From Alkalihalobacillus deserti (GTDB lineage Bacteria; Bacillota; Bacilli; Bacillales; Bacillaceae_D): a DNA stretch of 64,000 nucleotides. The notes beneath the pieces were generated by a model. The model worked only from the letters and a program-made list of their open reading frames with translations, did no database searches and was not told the origin of the DNA. The stretch spans positions 372,001 through 436,000 of the forward strand of contig NZ_JAJAFR010000001.1 in NCBI RefSeq assembly GCF_020734105.1, read 5' to 3'. Shown one piece after another: positions 54,382-64,000 of this stretch (its first letter is position 1; each line of letters starts with the position of its first letter). A program made the position numbers and the translations under genes.

Positions 54382-55239
54382 TTGGCTTTAGAATCTATGA
54401 AAGACATGTTAAATAAGGCATTAAAGGAAGGGTACGCTGTTGGTCAGTTTAATATCAATAACTTAGAATGGACGCAAGCTATATTAAACGCTGCCGAAGA
54501 AGAAAAGTCACCTGTAATCCTTGGAGTATCTGAAGGTGCAGCTCGTTATATGGGAGGATTTAAAGTTGTTACTGCAATAGTAAAAGCACTAATTGAGGAA
54601 TCAAAAATCACAGTTCCAGTAGCAATTCATTTAGACCACGGTTCTAGTTTTGAAAAGTGTAAAGTAGCAATTGATGCTGGATTCACATCCGTGATGATTG
54701 ACGCTTCTCATTCTCCGTTTGAAGAGAATGTAAAAGTAACAAAACAAGTTGTTGAGTACGCCCATAAACAGGGAGTATCTGTAGAAGCGGAGCTAGGCAC
54801 AGTTGGTGGGCAAGAGGACGATGTAGTGGCTGAAGGTGTTATTTATGCTGATCCAAAAGAGTGTCAAGAGCTTGTCAAACAAACAGGGATTGATTGTCTA
54901 GCACCAGCATTAGGCTCAGTTCATGGTCCATATAAAGGTGAGCCTAAATTAGGTTTTAAAGAAATGGATGAAATCTGTAAAACGATTGATTTGCCATTAG
55001 TATTACATGGTGGTACTGGTATACCGACTGAGCAAATTCAAAAAGCAATCTCATTAGGAACTGCAAAAATTAACGTTAACACAGAAAACCAAATTGCATT
55101 TACTCAGGTAGCGCGTGAAGTCTTAAGTAATGATAGAGTAGTATACGATCCACGTAAATTTATAGGACCAGGTAGAGAGGCTATTAAAGAAACAGTTATT
55201 GAAAAAATGCGTGCATTTGGGTCTTCTGGTAAATGTTAA
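54382..55239 (+). CDS. Class II fructose/tagatose-bisphosphate aldolase
   Basis: 285 residues from TTG 54382, preceded by AAGGAGGA. Zinc-site and substrate motifs are [11 protein letters not shown] (with the catalytic D and a histidine), [36 protein letters not shown] and INVNTENQ. It cleaves ketose-1,6-bisphosphates to DHAP and an aldehyde. Paired with the kinase it turns a phosphorylated ketose into trioses. The exact stereochemistry (fructose or tagatose) is not decidable by eye. Confidence 0.92.
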   Translation: MALESMKDMLNKALKEGYAVGQFNINNLEWTQAILNAAEEEKSPVILGVSEGAARYMGGFKVVTAIVKALIEESKITVPVAIHLDHGSSFEKCKVAIDAGFTSVMIDASHSPFEENVKVTKQVVEYAHKQGVSVEAELGTVGGQEDDVVAEGVIYADPKECQELVKQTGIDCLAPALGSVHGPYKGEPKLGFKEMDEICKTIDLPLVLHGGTGIPTEQIQKAISLGTAKINVNTENQIAFTQVAREVLSNDRVVYDPRKFIGPGREAIKETVIEKMRAFGSSGKC

Positions 55240-55355
55240 TAAAAGATTAGATGAAAGTAGTAGCTATATAGAAAAGAGATAACAACACTGGATGTTGAGA
55301 CCCTTTCATATTACGTACTATTGCTGCTGATATAAGAGGTAGGAGACAGGTCACT

Positions 55356-55407
55356 TGTGGTATCCTTTAACTCGTTGGGTTGCTTAGTATACAAGTTTAC
55401 AAGATAG
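55356..55407 (+). promoter_or_regulatory. tpx-2 promoter (extended -10) with GntR-type operator
   Basis: TGGTATCCT (55358-55366) is an extended -10 box without a clear -35. Operator CTTAGTATACAAGTTTACAAG begins at 55383, 16 nt later. Confidence 0.65.
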
Positions 55408-55492
55408 TGAATATACAATCTTAATTATTCATTACTATTGTTATTTGGATGACTAAGATATCTACTGCAAAGACCTAAAAGGCGGAATTGGT

Positions 55493-55993
55493 ATGGCTTC
55501 AATTACATTTTTAAATGACCCTTTTACATTATTAGGAAATGAATTGAAAGTTGGGGACGCAGCACCAGATTTTATAGTCCTTGATAATGATTTATCCCCA
55601 GTAACACTTGAAAACTCAAAAGGAAAGGTTCGTTTAATCTCTGTTGTACCTTCTATTGACACAGGGGTTTGTGACGCTCAAACACGCCATTTCAACGAAG
55701 ACGCATCTAATTTAAGGAATGTTGAAGTTTTAACTATTAGTGTTGATTTGCCTTTTGCACAAAAAAGATGGTGTGGTTCAAATGGACTTGAAAATGTTAA
55801 AACTCTTTCTGACCACCGTGATCTTTCATTTGGTGAAGCATATGGAGTTCACATTAAAGAATTACGTTTATTAGCACGTGCAGTATTTGTAATTGATTCT
55901 AACAACAAGGTAACATACGTTGAGTATGTAAGTGAAGTAACGAATCATCCTAATTATGACGCAGCGATTGAAGCTGTTAAAACTGCACAATAA
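55493..55993 (+). CDS. tpx: Thiol peroxidase (Tpx), copy 2
   Basis: 166 residues, nearly identical to copy 1 at 41411, with C60 (DTGVCDAQT) and C94 (RWCGSNG). The RBS is weaker (AAAAGGCGGAA). The upstream operator is also conserved, so promoter and gene were duplicated together. Two regulated peroxidases flank the sugar genes, suggesting that substrate breakdown generates peroxide or that the substrate occurs in oxidising conditions. Confidence 0.95.
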   Translation: MASITFLNDPFTLLGNELKVGDAAPDFIVLDNDLSPVTLENSKGKVRLISVVPSIDTGVCDAQTRHFNEDASNLRNVEVLTISVDLPFAQKRWCGSNGLENVKTLSDHRDLSFGEAYGVHIKELRLLARAVFVIDSNNKVTYVEYVSEVTNHPNYDAAIEAVKTAQ

Positions 55994-56025
55994 AAATTGA
56001 CAGAGATACTTGTTTAAGGATAAAA

Positions 56026-56067
56026 GGAGGGTGACCCAAGAATATAAATTTTGGGTCACTCTTTATT
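56026..56067 (+). terminator. Terminator after tpx-2
   Basis: GAGGGTGACCCAA / TTTGGGTCACTC then TTTATT. The following 56070-56270 has no recognisable gene. Confidence 0.85.
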
Positions 56068-56270
56068 ACAAACACATACTTTAGTAGAGCAAAAAAATTG
56101 CAGACTTAATTTATTCAATTGTCTTTGTTAACTCAATCTTCTAGACCTCATAAAAACGTAGATTTACAATTTTAGTAAATTTAACCCCTATTTGTTCCCC
56201 AATTAATTTTAGTATGTCAACACTAAATCAAGCAATCTTTTTAAGGGCTAAGTTTCGGTATCTACTGGAC

Positions 56271-56840
56271 TTAATTAGCCAAGTGTACTGAGCGAACGGA
56301 TATTATTGTATCAATTGACATAATCAAAAAGTTCAAGATCAAGCTGGTGAGGGGTGGAAAGTGCGCTCCGTTTATTAATTCAGTTTTTAGGATCTTAAAT
56401 GTTGCTTCTGCCACCGCATTATCATAAGGGTTTCCTTTATGGCTCAAAGAGCGTTCAACCTCATATTCACTTAATAATTCATCGATACCAATGTTTTTAA
56501 ACTCAGATCCACGAACTGTATGAAATAGTTTCACATTCTCTAATGGGCGATTAACAGTTGCGAAGGCACGTTGAACTAAAGTTGCGTCTTTGCGCTTTCC
56601 AACGCTAACCAACTATTTCTCTATATAGGTCAAAAAACAGACGTAGTTCCAATGCTGGTCTACTTTGACATACGTTAAGTCACTCACCAATACAGACATC
56701 TCATCATCTACTTGAAATTCCCGATCTAACACGTTTCGATCGGATTCTTCATTTGGTCGGGAGCTCATTGGTTTGTAGGAGGTTGTGCATGCTTCGATTC
56801 GATTCCAAGCTCTCCCATCAATCTACCTATGCGACGTCAG
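56271..56840 (-). mobile_element. IS3-family element remnant (type A, copy 2)
   Basis: Minus-strand OrfB. The integrase core is seen as VRGSEFKNIGIDELLSEYEV, ERSLSHKGNPYDNAVAEATF, with ENVKLFHT before it. The N-terminal part (DEEMSVLVSDLTYV, GRLMGEIG-like) is in another frame. The first aspartate of HTDRGSEF is changed to valine in VRGSEF, so it is inactive. Confidence 0.8.
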
Positions 56841-56870
56841 GAACCTATAAAGCACATCTCTACTTCCACA

Positions 56871-56900
56871 TCATAAATCCTTCCTATGAATGACATAATA
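56871..56900 (+). promoter_or_regulatory. Possible sigma-G promoter of the ger operon
   Basis: TCATAA (56871-56876), 17 bp, CATAATA (56894-56900) resembles the forespore sigma-G pattern expected for gerA-type operons. The -35 is imperfect. Confidence 0.4.
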
Positions 56901-56946
56901 ATTTTGAATTAAGGAAAACCTAAGAAGGTGGGAGGTTTTATAATAA

Positions 56947-58506
56947 ATGAGACGCTTAAGAAAAAGAACGGTAGTAAACAATCATTTACCTCAAACTAAT
57001 TCAATTGAAATTAATAAGCAGGAAAAGTCGCTCTATATAAATCTTAAAAAAAATATTCAAATCATTCAAGAGACACTTGGAAACAGTTCTGACATTATTA
57101 TTAGACAGATTAGTATTGGTCAAGACCGAGATGTTCAAGTAAGTATCATTTTTGTTGACGGATTATCTAACAGCTCTTCGTTAAATGACTTTGTTCTTGA
57201 ATCCTTACTTTTTAATGCGGATTTTAAATCTACAACAAAAGACCCTTTTCACGTATTGAAGGAGTTAGTCATCTCAGTTGGTGAATTAAAAGAAGTAGGA
57301 GATTTTGAGACTTTGCTGGCAGGAGTCTTATCAGGGGATCCTGCAATTTTATTGAATGGATATACGACTGGATTTCTTGTCGGTTTAAAAGGGTGGGAAG
57401 AACGTGGAGTTCAAGAGCCCTCTTCGCAAACGGTAATCAGGGGGCCGAGAGAAGGCTTTTCTGAAAATATCCGTTTTAATACTGCTTTAGTCAGGAGGAA
57501 AATTAAAGATTCAACTCTAAGGTTAGAAGAGCAGCAAATCGGAAGAGTTACAAAAACAGTAGTAGCTCTTATGTATATTCATGGAATTGTGGATGAAACA
57601 GTTATTAAAGAGGTTCGTCAACGACTGAGTCAGATAAAGATTGATGGGATATTAGAAAGCGGCTACATTGAGGAACTTATTCAAGATCATACATACACAC
57701 CATTTCCTACAATTTTTAATACTGAAAGACCAGATACCGCTGCAGCTGCACTTTTAGAGGGACGCGTTGTCATACTCATTGATGGAACTCCTTTTGTTTT
57801 AATCGTTCCAGCTATTTTTCCTCAATTTCTACAATCAGCAGAAGACTATTATCAGCGCTCAGAAATTTCATCGCTTCTTCGACTGTTGCGTTTTATTTCT
57901 ATTTTCATAACCTTTTTAGCGCCTTCTATGTTTATTGCTGTTACAGCTTTTCACTATGAAATGTTGCCTCAATCCCTCTTAATAAACCTAACTGAACAAA
58001 GAGAAGGGGTTCCGTTTCCTCTCATTATTGAAGCATTACTGATGGAAGCAACTTTCGAATTGTTACGAGAGGCAGGGATAAGAATGCCGAGAGCTGTTGG
58101 CCAAGCTATTTCAATTGTAGGTGCGTTAGTCATTGGACAAGCCGCTGTAGAGGCAGGACTTGTTTCACCGGCAATGGTTATTGTAGTAGCGATAACAGCA
58201 ATTACAAGTTTTGCAATACCTGCTTATAATATGGCGAATGCTTTTAGAATCTTACGCTTTGGAATGATGATTTTAGCCGCATCATTTGGTCTTTTTGGAA
58301 TTATTTTGGGGATGATATTAATGGTCCAACACTTATGCAGTCTGCGATCGTTTGGTATACCATTTATGTCTCCATATGCTCCTTCTACTAAAGCAGATTA
58401 TAAGGATACAATGATCCGCGTACCTTGGGGGAAAATGATTTCAAGACCGCAATTTATGGACCAAATAAATGTCTTACGCAATAACAATAGGTCTAAAAAA
58501 CGTTAG
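56947..58506 (+). CDS. Spore germination receptor subunit A (GerAA family)
   Basis: 519 residues, GGGAGG RBS. A soluble N-terminal part of about 290 residues contains VSIIFVDGLSNS and GREGFSENIRFNTALVRRKI (conserved PREGF-E-x-R-N). Then five or six membrane helices follow, with VTAFHYEMLPQSLL and RMPRAVGQAISIVGALVIGQ. This subunit of the inner-membrane nutrient receptor binds germinants together with subunit B. First gene of an A-C-B operon. Confidence 0.93.
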   Translation: MRRLRKRTVVNNHLPQTNSIEINKQEKSLYINLKKNIQIIQETLGNSSDIIIRQISIGQDRDVQVSIIFVDGLSNSSSLNDFVLESLLFNADFKSTTKDPFHVLKELVISVGELKEVGDFETLLAGVLSGDPAILLNGYTTGFLVGLKGWEERGVQEPSSQTVIRGPREGFSENIRFNTALVRRKIKDSTLRLEEQQIGRVTKTVVALMYIHGIVDETVIKEVRQRLSQIKIDGILESGYIEELIQDHTYTPFPTIFNTERPDTAAAALLEGRVVILIDGTPFVLIVPAIFPQFLQSAEDYYQRSEISSLLRLLRFISIFITFLAPSMFIAVTAFHYEMLPQSLLINLTEQREGVPFPLIIEALLMEATFELLREAGIRMPRAVGQAISIVGALVIGQAAVEAGLVSPAMVIVVAITAITSFAIPAYNMANAFRILRFGMMILAASFGLFGIILGMILMVQHLCSLRSFGIPFMSPYAPSTKADYKDTMIRVPWGKMISRPQFMDQINVLRNNNRSKKR

Positions 58507-58517
58507 AGGGGATCAAT

Positions 58518-59717
58518 GTGATAAAAAGGATAAAAAAGTTAGCTGTATTACTAGCAATATTGACGTTGGTAACGGGGTGTTGGAACTATAGTGAGTTAAA
58601 CGAACTCGTATTTATTTTAGCGTTAGGTCTAGATAAAGAGGGCGATCAAATTACTGTTACAAATCAAGTGATTAACCCAAGTGCATTAGGAGGCGAAGTG
58701 CCTTTGCAAGATGCTCCGGTAGCGAATTTTCAAGGAAAAGGAAATGGAATACAAGAAGCGTTACGTAAAATGACTACAGAAAGTACAAGACAGCTCTTTG
58801 TAGGGCACTTACAAGTGATTGTCATTAGTGAAAAATTAGCTAGGGAAGGATTAGGAGAGCTATTTGATCATGTAATAAGAGATCATGATTACGGAAAAGA
58901 CTTTTTTATTGTTGTCGCAAAAGGATCAGAAGCACAGGAAATCCTTGAAGTATTAACACCGTTAGAACAAATTCCTGCGAGTAAAATGTCGACTTCCCTT
59001 AATGTTTCCTCTGAAGTTTGGGGTGGAACGACTGCATTAATGTTTGGGGATTTAGTTGGTGACATACTTAGTAGCGGAAAAGAAGCTGTAGTAGCAGGCC
59101 TTGAGATTGAAGGAAATGAAGAAGTAGGAAAGACAAAAGAAAATAAAACACGGATTAGTCCGCCCGCTCATTTAAACTATTCTGGATTAGCGGTGTTTAA
59201 GGAAGATCGATTAATTGGCTGGTTAAATGAAAATGAAAGTAGAGGTTATAACTTTGTTCAAGGAAATATAAAAAGTACAACGGTTAGTTTTCCCTGTCCT
59301 AATAAAGGAGATATCAATGTCGAAGTACAGAAAGCGAAAGAAAAAACAGAATTTGAATTAAAAAATGGTAACCCTCAGATTACTATTACTGTTGATGTAG
59401 ATGGTGCTATCACACAGCTTGGGTGTGACATAGAACTGTCTAATCCGGAATCGTTCAATAAACTTGAAAAAGAAACAGAAACAACGATAAAAACTGAAAT
59501 TGAAGAAGTAATAGAAAAAGTTCAATCGACATATCAAGCAGATATCTTTGGCTTTGGCAGTGTTATAAATCGGGCCAATCCAACGTACTGGAAGAATGTC
59601 CAAGATGATTGGGACAACCATTTTGAAAACTTAATGGTTAAAGTTGAGGTCAACGTTACTATTAAACATGCATTTAGAAGTAATAAATCTTTTCTTGAAA
59701 GGATGAAGAATAATTAA
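58518..59717 (+). CDS. Spore germination receptor subunit C (GerAC family lipoprotein)
   Basis: 399 residues from GTG 58518, with RBS GAGGGGAT. The signal peptide ends at the lipobox LVTG-C, followed by WNYSELNEL and LALGLDKEG, the usual Ger(x)C opening. The body has a long middle domain and a C-terminal helical domain (FGFGSVINRANPTYWKNV). It is a lipoprotein on the outer face of the spore inner membrane and needs diacylglyceryl modification. Confidence 0.92.
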   Translation: MIKRIKKLAVLLAILTLVTGCWNYSELNELVFILALGLDKEGDQITVTNQVINPSALGGEVPLQDAPVANFQGKGNGIQEALRKMTTESTRQLFVGHLQVIVISEKLAREGLGELFDHVIRDHDYGKDFFIVVAKGSEAQEILEVLTPLEQIPASKMSTSLNVSSEVWGGTTALMFGDLVGDILSSGKEAVVAGLEIEGNEEVGKTKENKTRISPPAHLNYSGLAVFKEDRLIGWLNENESRGYNFVQGNIKSTTVSFPCPNKGDINVEVQKAKEKTEFELKNGNPQITITVDVDGAITQLGCDIELSNPESFNKLEKETETTIKTEIEEVIEKVQSTYQADIFGFGSVINRANPTYWKNVQDDWDNHFENLMVKVEVNVTIKHAFRSNKSFLERMKNN

Positions 59718-59744
59718 GATTGATTTTTTGAAAGGGTGAATTTT

Positions 59745-60848
59745 TTGGTACAAAATATAAAGATAGGACCACGTCAGTTTAGAAAACTGGTGATATTATT
59801 TACTGTCGGAAACTCGATATTATTCCTACCAACGTTACTTGCAGAGGAAGCAAAGCAAGATGCTTGGATTGCTTCCATTATTGGTGTAGGTGGGGGACTT
59901 TTGCTTGTATGGTTTTATCAGACAGTGGCTCGGTTATTTCCAACTATGACGTTCGCTGAATACATTCCTACAATCTTTGGTAAGTGGCTAGGCAGAATGA
60001 TTGTTTTATTATTTTTTGCTTTTTCGTTTGGACTTTCTATTATTCTTCTACGCAGTCTAGGGGACTTCATGACGATTACTACGTTACCTGAAACTCCTAA
60101 GTTAGCCGTACATATCTTTTTTTTAGGTGTTGTTATGTTAGGTGCTATATACGGGCTTGAAAATATTGTACGAACATGTGAAATTTGTATCCCGTGGTTA
60201 TATATTTTTATGCTTTTATTCTTTTTGTTGGTCATGACAGATATTAAACTTGATAATGTACGACCTGTTTTTGAACAGGGGTTGGTTCCTATTTTGAATG
60301 GATCGTTTTTGCTGATAAGTTCTACTTTTCTGGAGCTTGTTCTTTTTTTAGTTATCTATCCTCAAGTGAAAATAGAGAAAAACACAAAAAATCACTTTTT
60401 ACTAGGGGCTGCAATGGGAGGGGGAATTTTAATTGTTAGTTCATTTCTTGTCGTTTCTATTTTGGGGGCAGAAGAAACTGCTACTCAGTTATATCCAATT
60501 TACATTTTATCCCAACAAATTAAAATTGAGAATGTTATCCGACGAATAGAAGGGTTATTATCTGCAATCTGGATCGTTACTATATATTTTAAATTGTTAA
60601 TTTGCTTTTACATATCGGTAATTTCTCTAACACAAACGTTAGGGCTCAAGAATTATCGACTTCTCTCTTTACCTTTAGCTGTTATTTTGGTGACTTTATC
60701 AATAAAACTTTTTTCAGACATCAACCATTTTATAGAATTCATGACAAAAATATGGCCAAGCATTTCATTAGGCTTTGGTTTACTTCTACCTTTAATTCTT
60801 TTATTAGTTTGGGCAATCAAGACTAAAGTTTTTAAGTTAAAAAAGTAA
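59745..60848 (+). CDS. Spore germination receptor subunit B (GerAB family permease)
   Basis: 367 residues. AAAGGGTGA places the start at TTG 59745 rather than the GTG at 59736 within the SD. Ten membrane helices of the amino-acid-permease fold are visible. IGPRQFRKLVILFTVGNSIL is the typical N-terminus, and EYIPTIFGKWLGRM follows in a loop. It binds the nutrient germinant. The gene order A-C-B differs from the A-B-C of B. subtilis gerA but is common in other Bacilli. No clear terminator follows. Confidence 0.92.
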   Translation: MVQNIKIGPRQFRKLVILFTVGNSILFLPTLLAEEAKQDAWIASIIGVGGGLLLVWFYQTVARLFPTMTFAEYIPTIFGKWLGRMIVLLFFAFSFGLSIILLRSLGDFMTITTLPETPKLAVHIFFLGVVMLGAIYGLENIVRTCEICIPWLYIFMLLFFLLVMTDIKLDNVRPVFEQGLVPILNGSFLLISSTFLELVLFLVIYPQVKIEKNTKNHFLLGAAMGGGILIVSSFLVVSILGAEETATQLYPIYILSQQIKIENVIRRIEGLLSAIWIVTIYFKLLICFYISVISLTQTLGLKNYRLLSLPLAVILVTLSIKLFSDINHFIEFMTKIWPSISLGFGLLLPLILLLVWAIKTKVFKLKK

Positions 60849-60936
60849 AGAGGCGTTAGAGCATAATAAGCTATCCATATGGTAATCTGTACCCTATGTA
60901 AAGGACAATTTTAAAAAAGACTATGCTACATCTAGA

Positions 60937-61612
60937 AGGTGATTTCTGTATTCAACAGGGGTCATCTTCTTTAAATTCCATTGATATCTATAATGGTTTA
61001 ATACGTCATATAACTTTTTATTTCCTTTTTAAGCTCTTCTAAAGTCGAACACGGTTTATATATGCTTCGTCCTAAAAATGCCCGAAAAATGATTCTTGTG
61101 GAGCGTTATCCCAACAGTTTCCTCTTCTAGACATAGATTGTCCTTCTATAGCCCCAAAATGAACTTGGACAGCTCTAACTTGTTATTTCATAATAATATT
61201 AACTTAAGTATTTCCTCTTTTTCTTCATCGGGCAACTTATTTTTCGGCACAGGTCTTCTCACAAATGGACGCTGATCGACCTTTACATCACCCTCTGCCA
61301 CCCAGCGCTCATATGTTCGAACGCTGATATGAAGTTCCTCGCAAGCCTTTGCTAATCGCGCACCGGTTTGATTGGATTCTTGGATGAGTTCGACAGCTAA
61401 TGCGCGATTTGACGGGCTAATCATTCTGCCTCTTCGTCCCCCAAAATCGCTTGGGCCTTTTTTCTAAGCAATAATAACGCCGCTGCTTCCACTAATGCCT
61501 TTTCCTTCTTTTGTAGCTCTTTTTCTAATTGCTTCGAACGCTTCTGTTCTTCCTTCAATACGCCATTTAACTGCTTCGATTGATCAAATACTTGTCCATT
61601 TCCCTGGAGGCA
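60937..61612 (-). mobile_element. IS3-family element remnant (type B)
   Basis: A minus-strand, different IS3 subgroup from type A. The OrfA tail has ALVEAAALLLLRKKAQA (about 61440-61500). OrfB N-terminus is MISPSNRALAVELIQESNQT with RTYERW (61188-61424). OrfB C-terminus is SRRGNCWDNAPQESFFGHF and YRYQWNLKKMTPVEYRNHLL (60937-61150). The middle of OrfB, with most of the catalytic core, is deleted. Confidence 0.8.
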
Positions 61613-61626
61613 AGCCGTTCTCCGTG

Positions 61627-61790
61627 TGTTCGCGGTATCAATTACTTATAATTTTGACGGCGATAACACTTGGTGGTTAATATCTTATGATAAAGACAAC
61701 GAACTAGAAGGGGATGAGCCATTCTATACTACTGAAGAAACAGAATTTGTAGACTATGTTGTACAACTTCATAACTTAAAAAAAGGATAA
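61627..61790 (+). pseudogene. C-terminal fragment of an unknown protein
   Basis: An open frame without a start, ending TTEETEFVDYVVQLHNLKKG-stop, after YNFDGDNTWWLISYDKDNE. The 5' part was cut off by the type B IS3 element. Family unknown. Confidence 0.45.
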
Positions 61791-62056
61791 AGAAAAATTA
61801 ACTTCACTGCACCATGAAGGCTCTAAAAATATTAAGAAAGCCAAGCTCCATTGAGAATAGCTTTTTTTATGACTCAAAAAAATAATCATTCTAAGTATCC
61901 ATAACCCATAAACTTCCAAAAAAAAGGAGTAGTTAAGGGCTTTGCTATGTTTTACTAGGAAATTCACAAATAACCTATTTTATTAATTTATATGTTTAAA
62001 AGAGTGATAGTTTGGTAATCATAAAGGTAAGGAATTTAAATAAAGGGGGTAAAATT

Positions 62057-62182
62057 GTGTCTAGAGAAAGTAAATTAAACTTGTCTGATTTTGTTAATAG
62101 AGATCGATTTGAACTAAATTCATACCTGACTTATTTATTAAATCAATTTTATGATAATTTTCCGGAACAAGTCGGAAGATAG
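62057..62182 (+). pseudogene. N-terminal fragment of an unknown protein
   Basis: GTG 62057 with RBS AAAGGGGGT. It reads SRESKLNLSDFVNRDRFELN and ends after 41 codons (FPEQVGR-stop), just before IS3 debris. It is probably a gene truncated by the insertion, though a genuine small protein is possible. Confidence 0.4.
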
Positions 62183-62317
62183 AATTCGACTATATACTTT
62201 TTGTCGTATAGTGGTCGGAGCTTCATTTATTTTCATTAGCTTACAGTATTTCTTGATATTCTTAACCTTTTTGCAATTTTTCGTTGAGACAGAACTCATG
62301 TAAGAATATTTTAGCAA

Positions 62318-62792
62318 GCCGCGCTGATCATAGGACGAAAAAAGAAGTGATCGAAAAAAATCGACACATCTATTCGGTATCAGCAATGTGCAAAGTTCTA
62401 CAAATAGCTCGAAGTACTTTTTTACTATGAAACAGAAATTACCGCTAAAAACGAACAAGAAAAGGCTACAGAAGAACAAAAACTAAAAGAAGAAATATTA
62501 AGGATCTTTAACGAAAACCACCAAGTATTTGGAACTCGCAAAATAAAAGGTGTCCTTTTAAAAGCTGGTCACACGGTTTCCAGACGTCGCATAGGTAGAT
62601 TGATGGGAGAGATTGGAATCCAATCGAAGTATGCACAACCGTCCTACAAACCAATGAGCACCCGACCAAATAAAGAATCCGTCCGAAACGTTTAGATCGG
62701 AATTTCAAGTAGATGAAGAGATGTCTGTATTGGTGAGTGACTTAACGTATGTCAAAGTAGGCGAGCATTGGAACTACGTCTGTTTTTTAATT
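62318..62792 (+). mobile_element. IS3-family element remnant (type A, copy 3)
   Basis: OrfB N-terminal half: VIEKNRHIYSVSAMCKVLQI, EILRIFNENHQVFGTRKIKG, HTVSRRRIGRLMGEIGIQSK. A frameshift follows near 62692, then EFQVDEEMSVLVSDLTYVKV. It is the least damaged of the three type A copies. Confidence 0.8.
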
Positions 62793-62809
62793 TCCTATAA
62801 CACGGCTAG

Positions 62810-63010
62810 TTCTTCATGTTCATCTAGCTACTCATCAAACTGTTCAACTTCTTTCTCTTTGGCAATCGAATTCTCTAATGTCGTATAAGGGACGTTTTCC
62901 TTCTTGCTGACCGTTTTGATAGTTGACCCAAGACATTCCTTATAAAGATAATCTCGATAACGGGTTGTTTGATGCTTGTTTAGTGTTGACACACCATCCT
63001 GTCTCCGATT
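62810..63010 (-). pseudogene. ISL3-like transposase fragment
   Basis: The minus-strand frame reads NKHQTTRYRDYLYKECLGST then IKTVSKKENVPYTTLENSIA, the helix-turn-helix region of ISL3-type transposases, and ends in EQFDE-stop. The catalytic part is gone. Confidence 0.5.
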
Positions 63011-63034
63011 GCTACTAAAGAATCTATATAAATG

Positions 63035-63535
63035 CTTATTCTACTTAGATGAAAATAATTGCTCATCCCAATGTAAGGAAGCATCATGTTTCTTTTGAAT
63101 ATGTTTATCAACATAACCTTCTGTTGTTGTTTTTGATGAATGTCCAACTGTTTGCTGGACGACTTGGTAGTCCTAACTCAATGACACTGTAATTTACAAA
63201 AAAGTGGCGGGCCCAATGTGGAGATACGTTTCCTTGTAAATTAAGACGCGGATATAAGGGTAAGTCGTATGGACTGTCGCAGGCATTAATCATGTAGAGA
63301 TGATACCCGTTGAAGTACTTTTCTCGATGACTATTCCAACCGCTGTCACAGTCTGGCTGGGAGTGCTTGCGGCATGATTGCATTTCATTATACCTTGTGC
63401 GCGACAGTTACAAGTGGTTCTTGCTTCGGATGTGGGATGAAGTGACAACGGGCGTACCGTCGCAGGCAACGTTCAGTTGTTCTAGATTTCCGAGTAATCC
63501 TAACTTGGCTGAAATAGCAAGAATTTGAGTTTGAA
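63035..63535 (-). pseudogene. Tyrosine recombinase/integrase remnant
   Basis: VSPHWARHFFVNYSVIELG, followed after a frame break by VQQTVGHSSKTTTEGYVDKH, is the HxxR...GHSS...Y end of a phage-type integrase (His and Arg in HWARHF, tyrosine in EGYVDK). An N-terminal piece (TERCLRRYARCHF) lies in another frame near 63430-63500. It marks a former integrative element. Confidence 0.7.
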
Positions 63536-63540
63536 AGAAG

Positions 63541-63656
63541 TGGAAACAGCCAAAGTTCTATCTGGTATGAAAGATAGAACAATGGTCTCGATCTCGCTCA
63601 TTATCGTCGAGTTTATAGGATGGTAAATGTAATATATTATCGAAAAGACCTCGGAC
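63541..63656 (+). pseudogene. Scrambled remnant of a second M20/yfcC gene pair
   Basis: 63541-63573 copies 32 bp of the M20 gene (17149-17180, GTTCTATCTGGTATGAAAGA) with one extra A. 63587-63656 copies the last codons, 3' flank and half the terminator of yfcC (19448-19509) with one mismatch. The roughly 2.2 kb between is deleted. Confidence 0.8.
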
Positions 63657-63718
63657 CTACAGACTTTGGAATGTTTTATAATATTCATGAATGGATATTG
63701 TAGAATAATAAATTATTG

Positions 63719-63757
63719 AAGAGAAAGCCCTTAATATAAGGTCTTTCTCTATTTTTT
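63719..63757. terminator. Bidirectional-type terminator hairpin
   Basis: AGAGAAAGCCCTT / AAGGTCTTTCTCT then ATTTTTTATT. It could end transcripts arriving from either side. Confidence 0.7.
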
Positions 63758-63897
63758 ATTGAAGGTGTAATCTTTTTTGGAATTGAGACGCAGTATTAAC
63801 TATTGACTATCATTCGAAGTCAGGTTGAAACAAGTTTTATTGAAGAATTGTTAAATCATGTACTGTATTATTCTGATTCTACATAAGATAAAATAAT

Positions 63898-64000
63898 CTA
63901 CGAATCAATATCAAGTCTCTTAATACGATATTGAAGAGTTTGTCTGCTTAAGCCTAGTTCATTTGCAGTTTTGGTTTTATGAAATTTATTTTCTTCTAAG
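63898..64000 (-). CDS. C-terminus of a second sigma-54-type activator (cut by window edge)
   Basis: The last 33 codons read TANELGLSRQTLQYRIKRLD then IDS-stop, a Fis-type helix-turn-helix as in RocR/BkdR-like activators (compare ARRLGTSKQSLKYKM in the activator at 12520). The gene continues to the right. It lies beside the M20/yfcC remnant, so the lost gene pair may have been its target. Confidence 0.75.
   Translation of the reverse strand, partial: LEENKFHKTKTANELGLSRQTLQYRIKRLDIDS

Overview
The window looks like chromosome of a low-GC, endospore-forming Bacillaceae. A gerA-type germination operon and an alpha/beta SASP gene indicate sporulation. An NhaC-family antiporter and a CPA2 antiporter would fit a halo- or alkaliphilic lifestyle, but that is inference. 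No tRNA or rRNA gene was seen. Intact operons alternate with stretches of decayed genes and mobile-element debris.

Region 1 (1-11.9 kb) is an aromatic-acid catabolic operon. It holds the end of an enoyl-CoA hydratase, an MBL-fold hydrolase, then (from one strong promoter) the phenylacetyl-CoA epoxidase genes paaA, paaD, paaB and paaC. A 52-codon zinc-ribbon gene overlaps paaC; it matches the C-terminal half of PaaD from other bacteria, so PaaD is split here. Two 3-hydroxyacyl-CoA dehydrogenase-like genes, a thiolase, an aldehyde dehydrogenase, a crotonase, a benzoate-CoA-ligase-like enzyme and a KAS-III-like gene follow. A 260-bp MITE with a 5-bp target duplication lies just after.

Region 2 (12.5-29 kb) looks like a sigma-54 regulon. 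A RocR-type activator is followed by three -24/-12 promoters with exact GG-N10-GC spacing. They lie upstream of (a) a decayed brnQ, an amidohydrolase, an M20 amidohydrolase and a YfcC transporter, (b) a deleted opp-type ABC operon and a secreted amidohydrolase, and (c) nhaC on the minus strand. The first two share a palindrome-containing upstream module. A scrambled remnant of the M20/yfcC genes and the end of a second sigma-54 activator lie at the right edge.

Region 3 (23-37 kb) is mostly debris: truncated PBP, YdjM, SRAP, recombinase, IS3, IS4 and group IIC intron fragments. Embedded in it are an antiporter, two CBO0543-like membrane proteins, a SASP and small ORFs. A possible CcpA-controlled small RNA lies at about 27.05-27.23 kb.

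Region 4 (37-56 kb) is the most interesting. It contains two TRAP transporters, a LacI and two paralogous GntR regulators, a split transketolase, an SDR, RpiB, a zinc alcohol dehydrogenase, an aldo/keto reductase, phosphofructokinase, class II aldolase, two near-identical thiol peroxidases and an unannotated SR1P-like peptide gene. Six promoters carry the same operator, about CTTAGTAKACAAGTNNACAAG, beginning 14-18 nt after the -10 box. This defines a regulon for uptake and kinase-independent breakdown of an unknown sugar, polyol or sugar-acid-like compound. A sulfosugar transketolase-type route is one testable possibility.

Region 5 (56-64 kb) is a gerA-gerC-gerB germination operon between fragments of IS3 elements, an ISL3-like transposase and a tyrosine recombinase.
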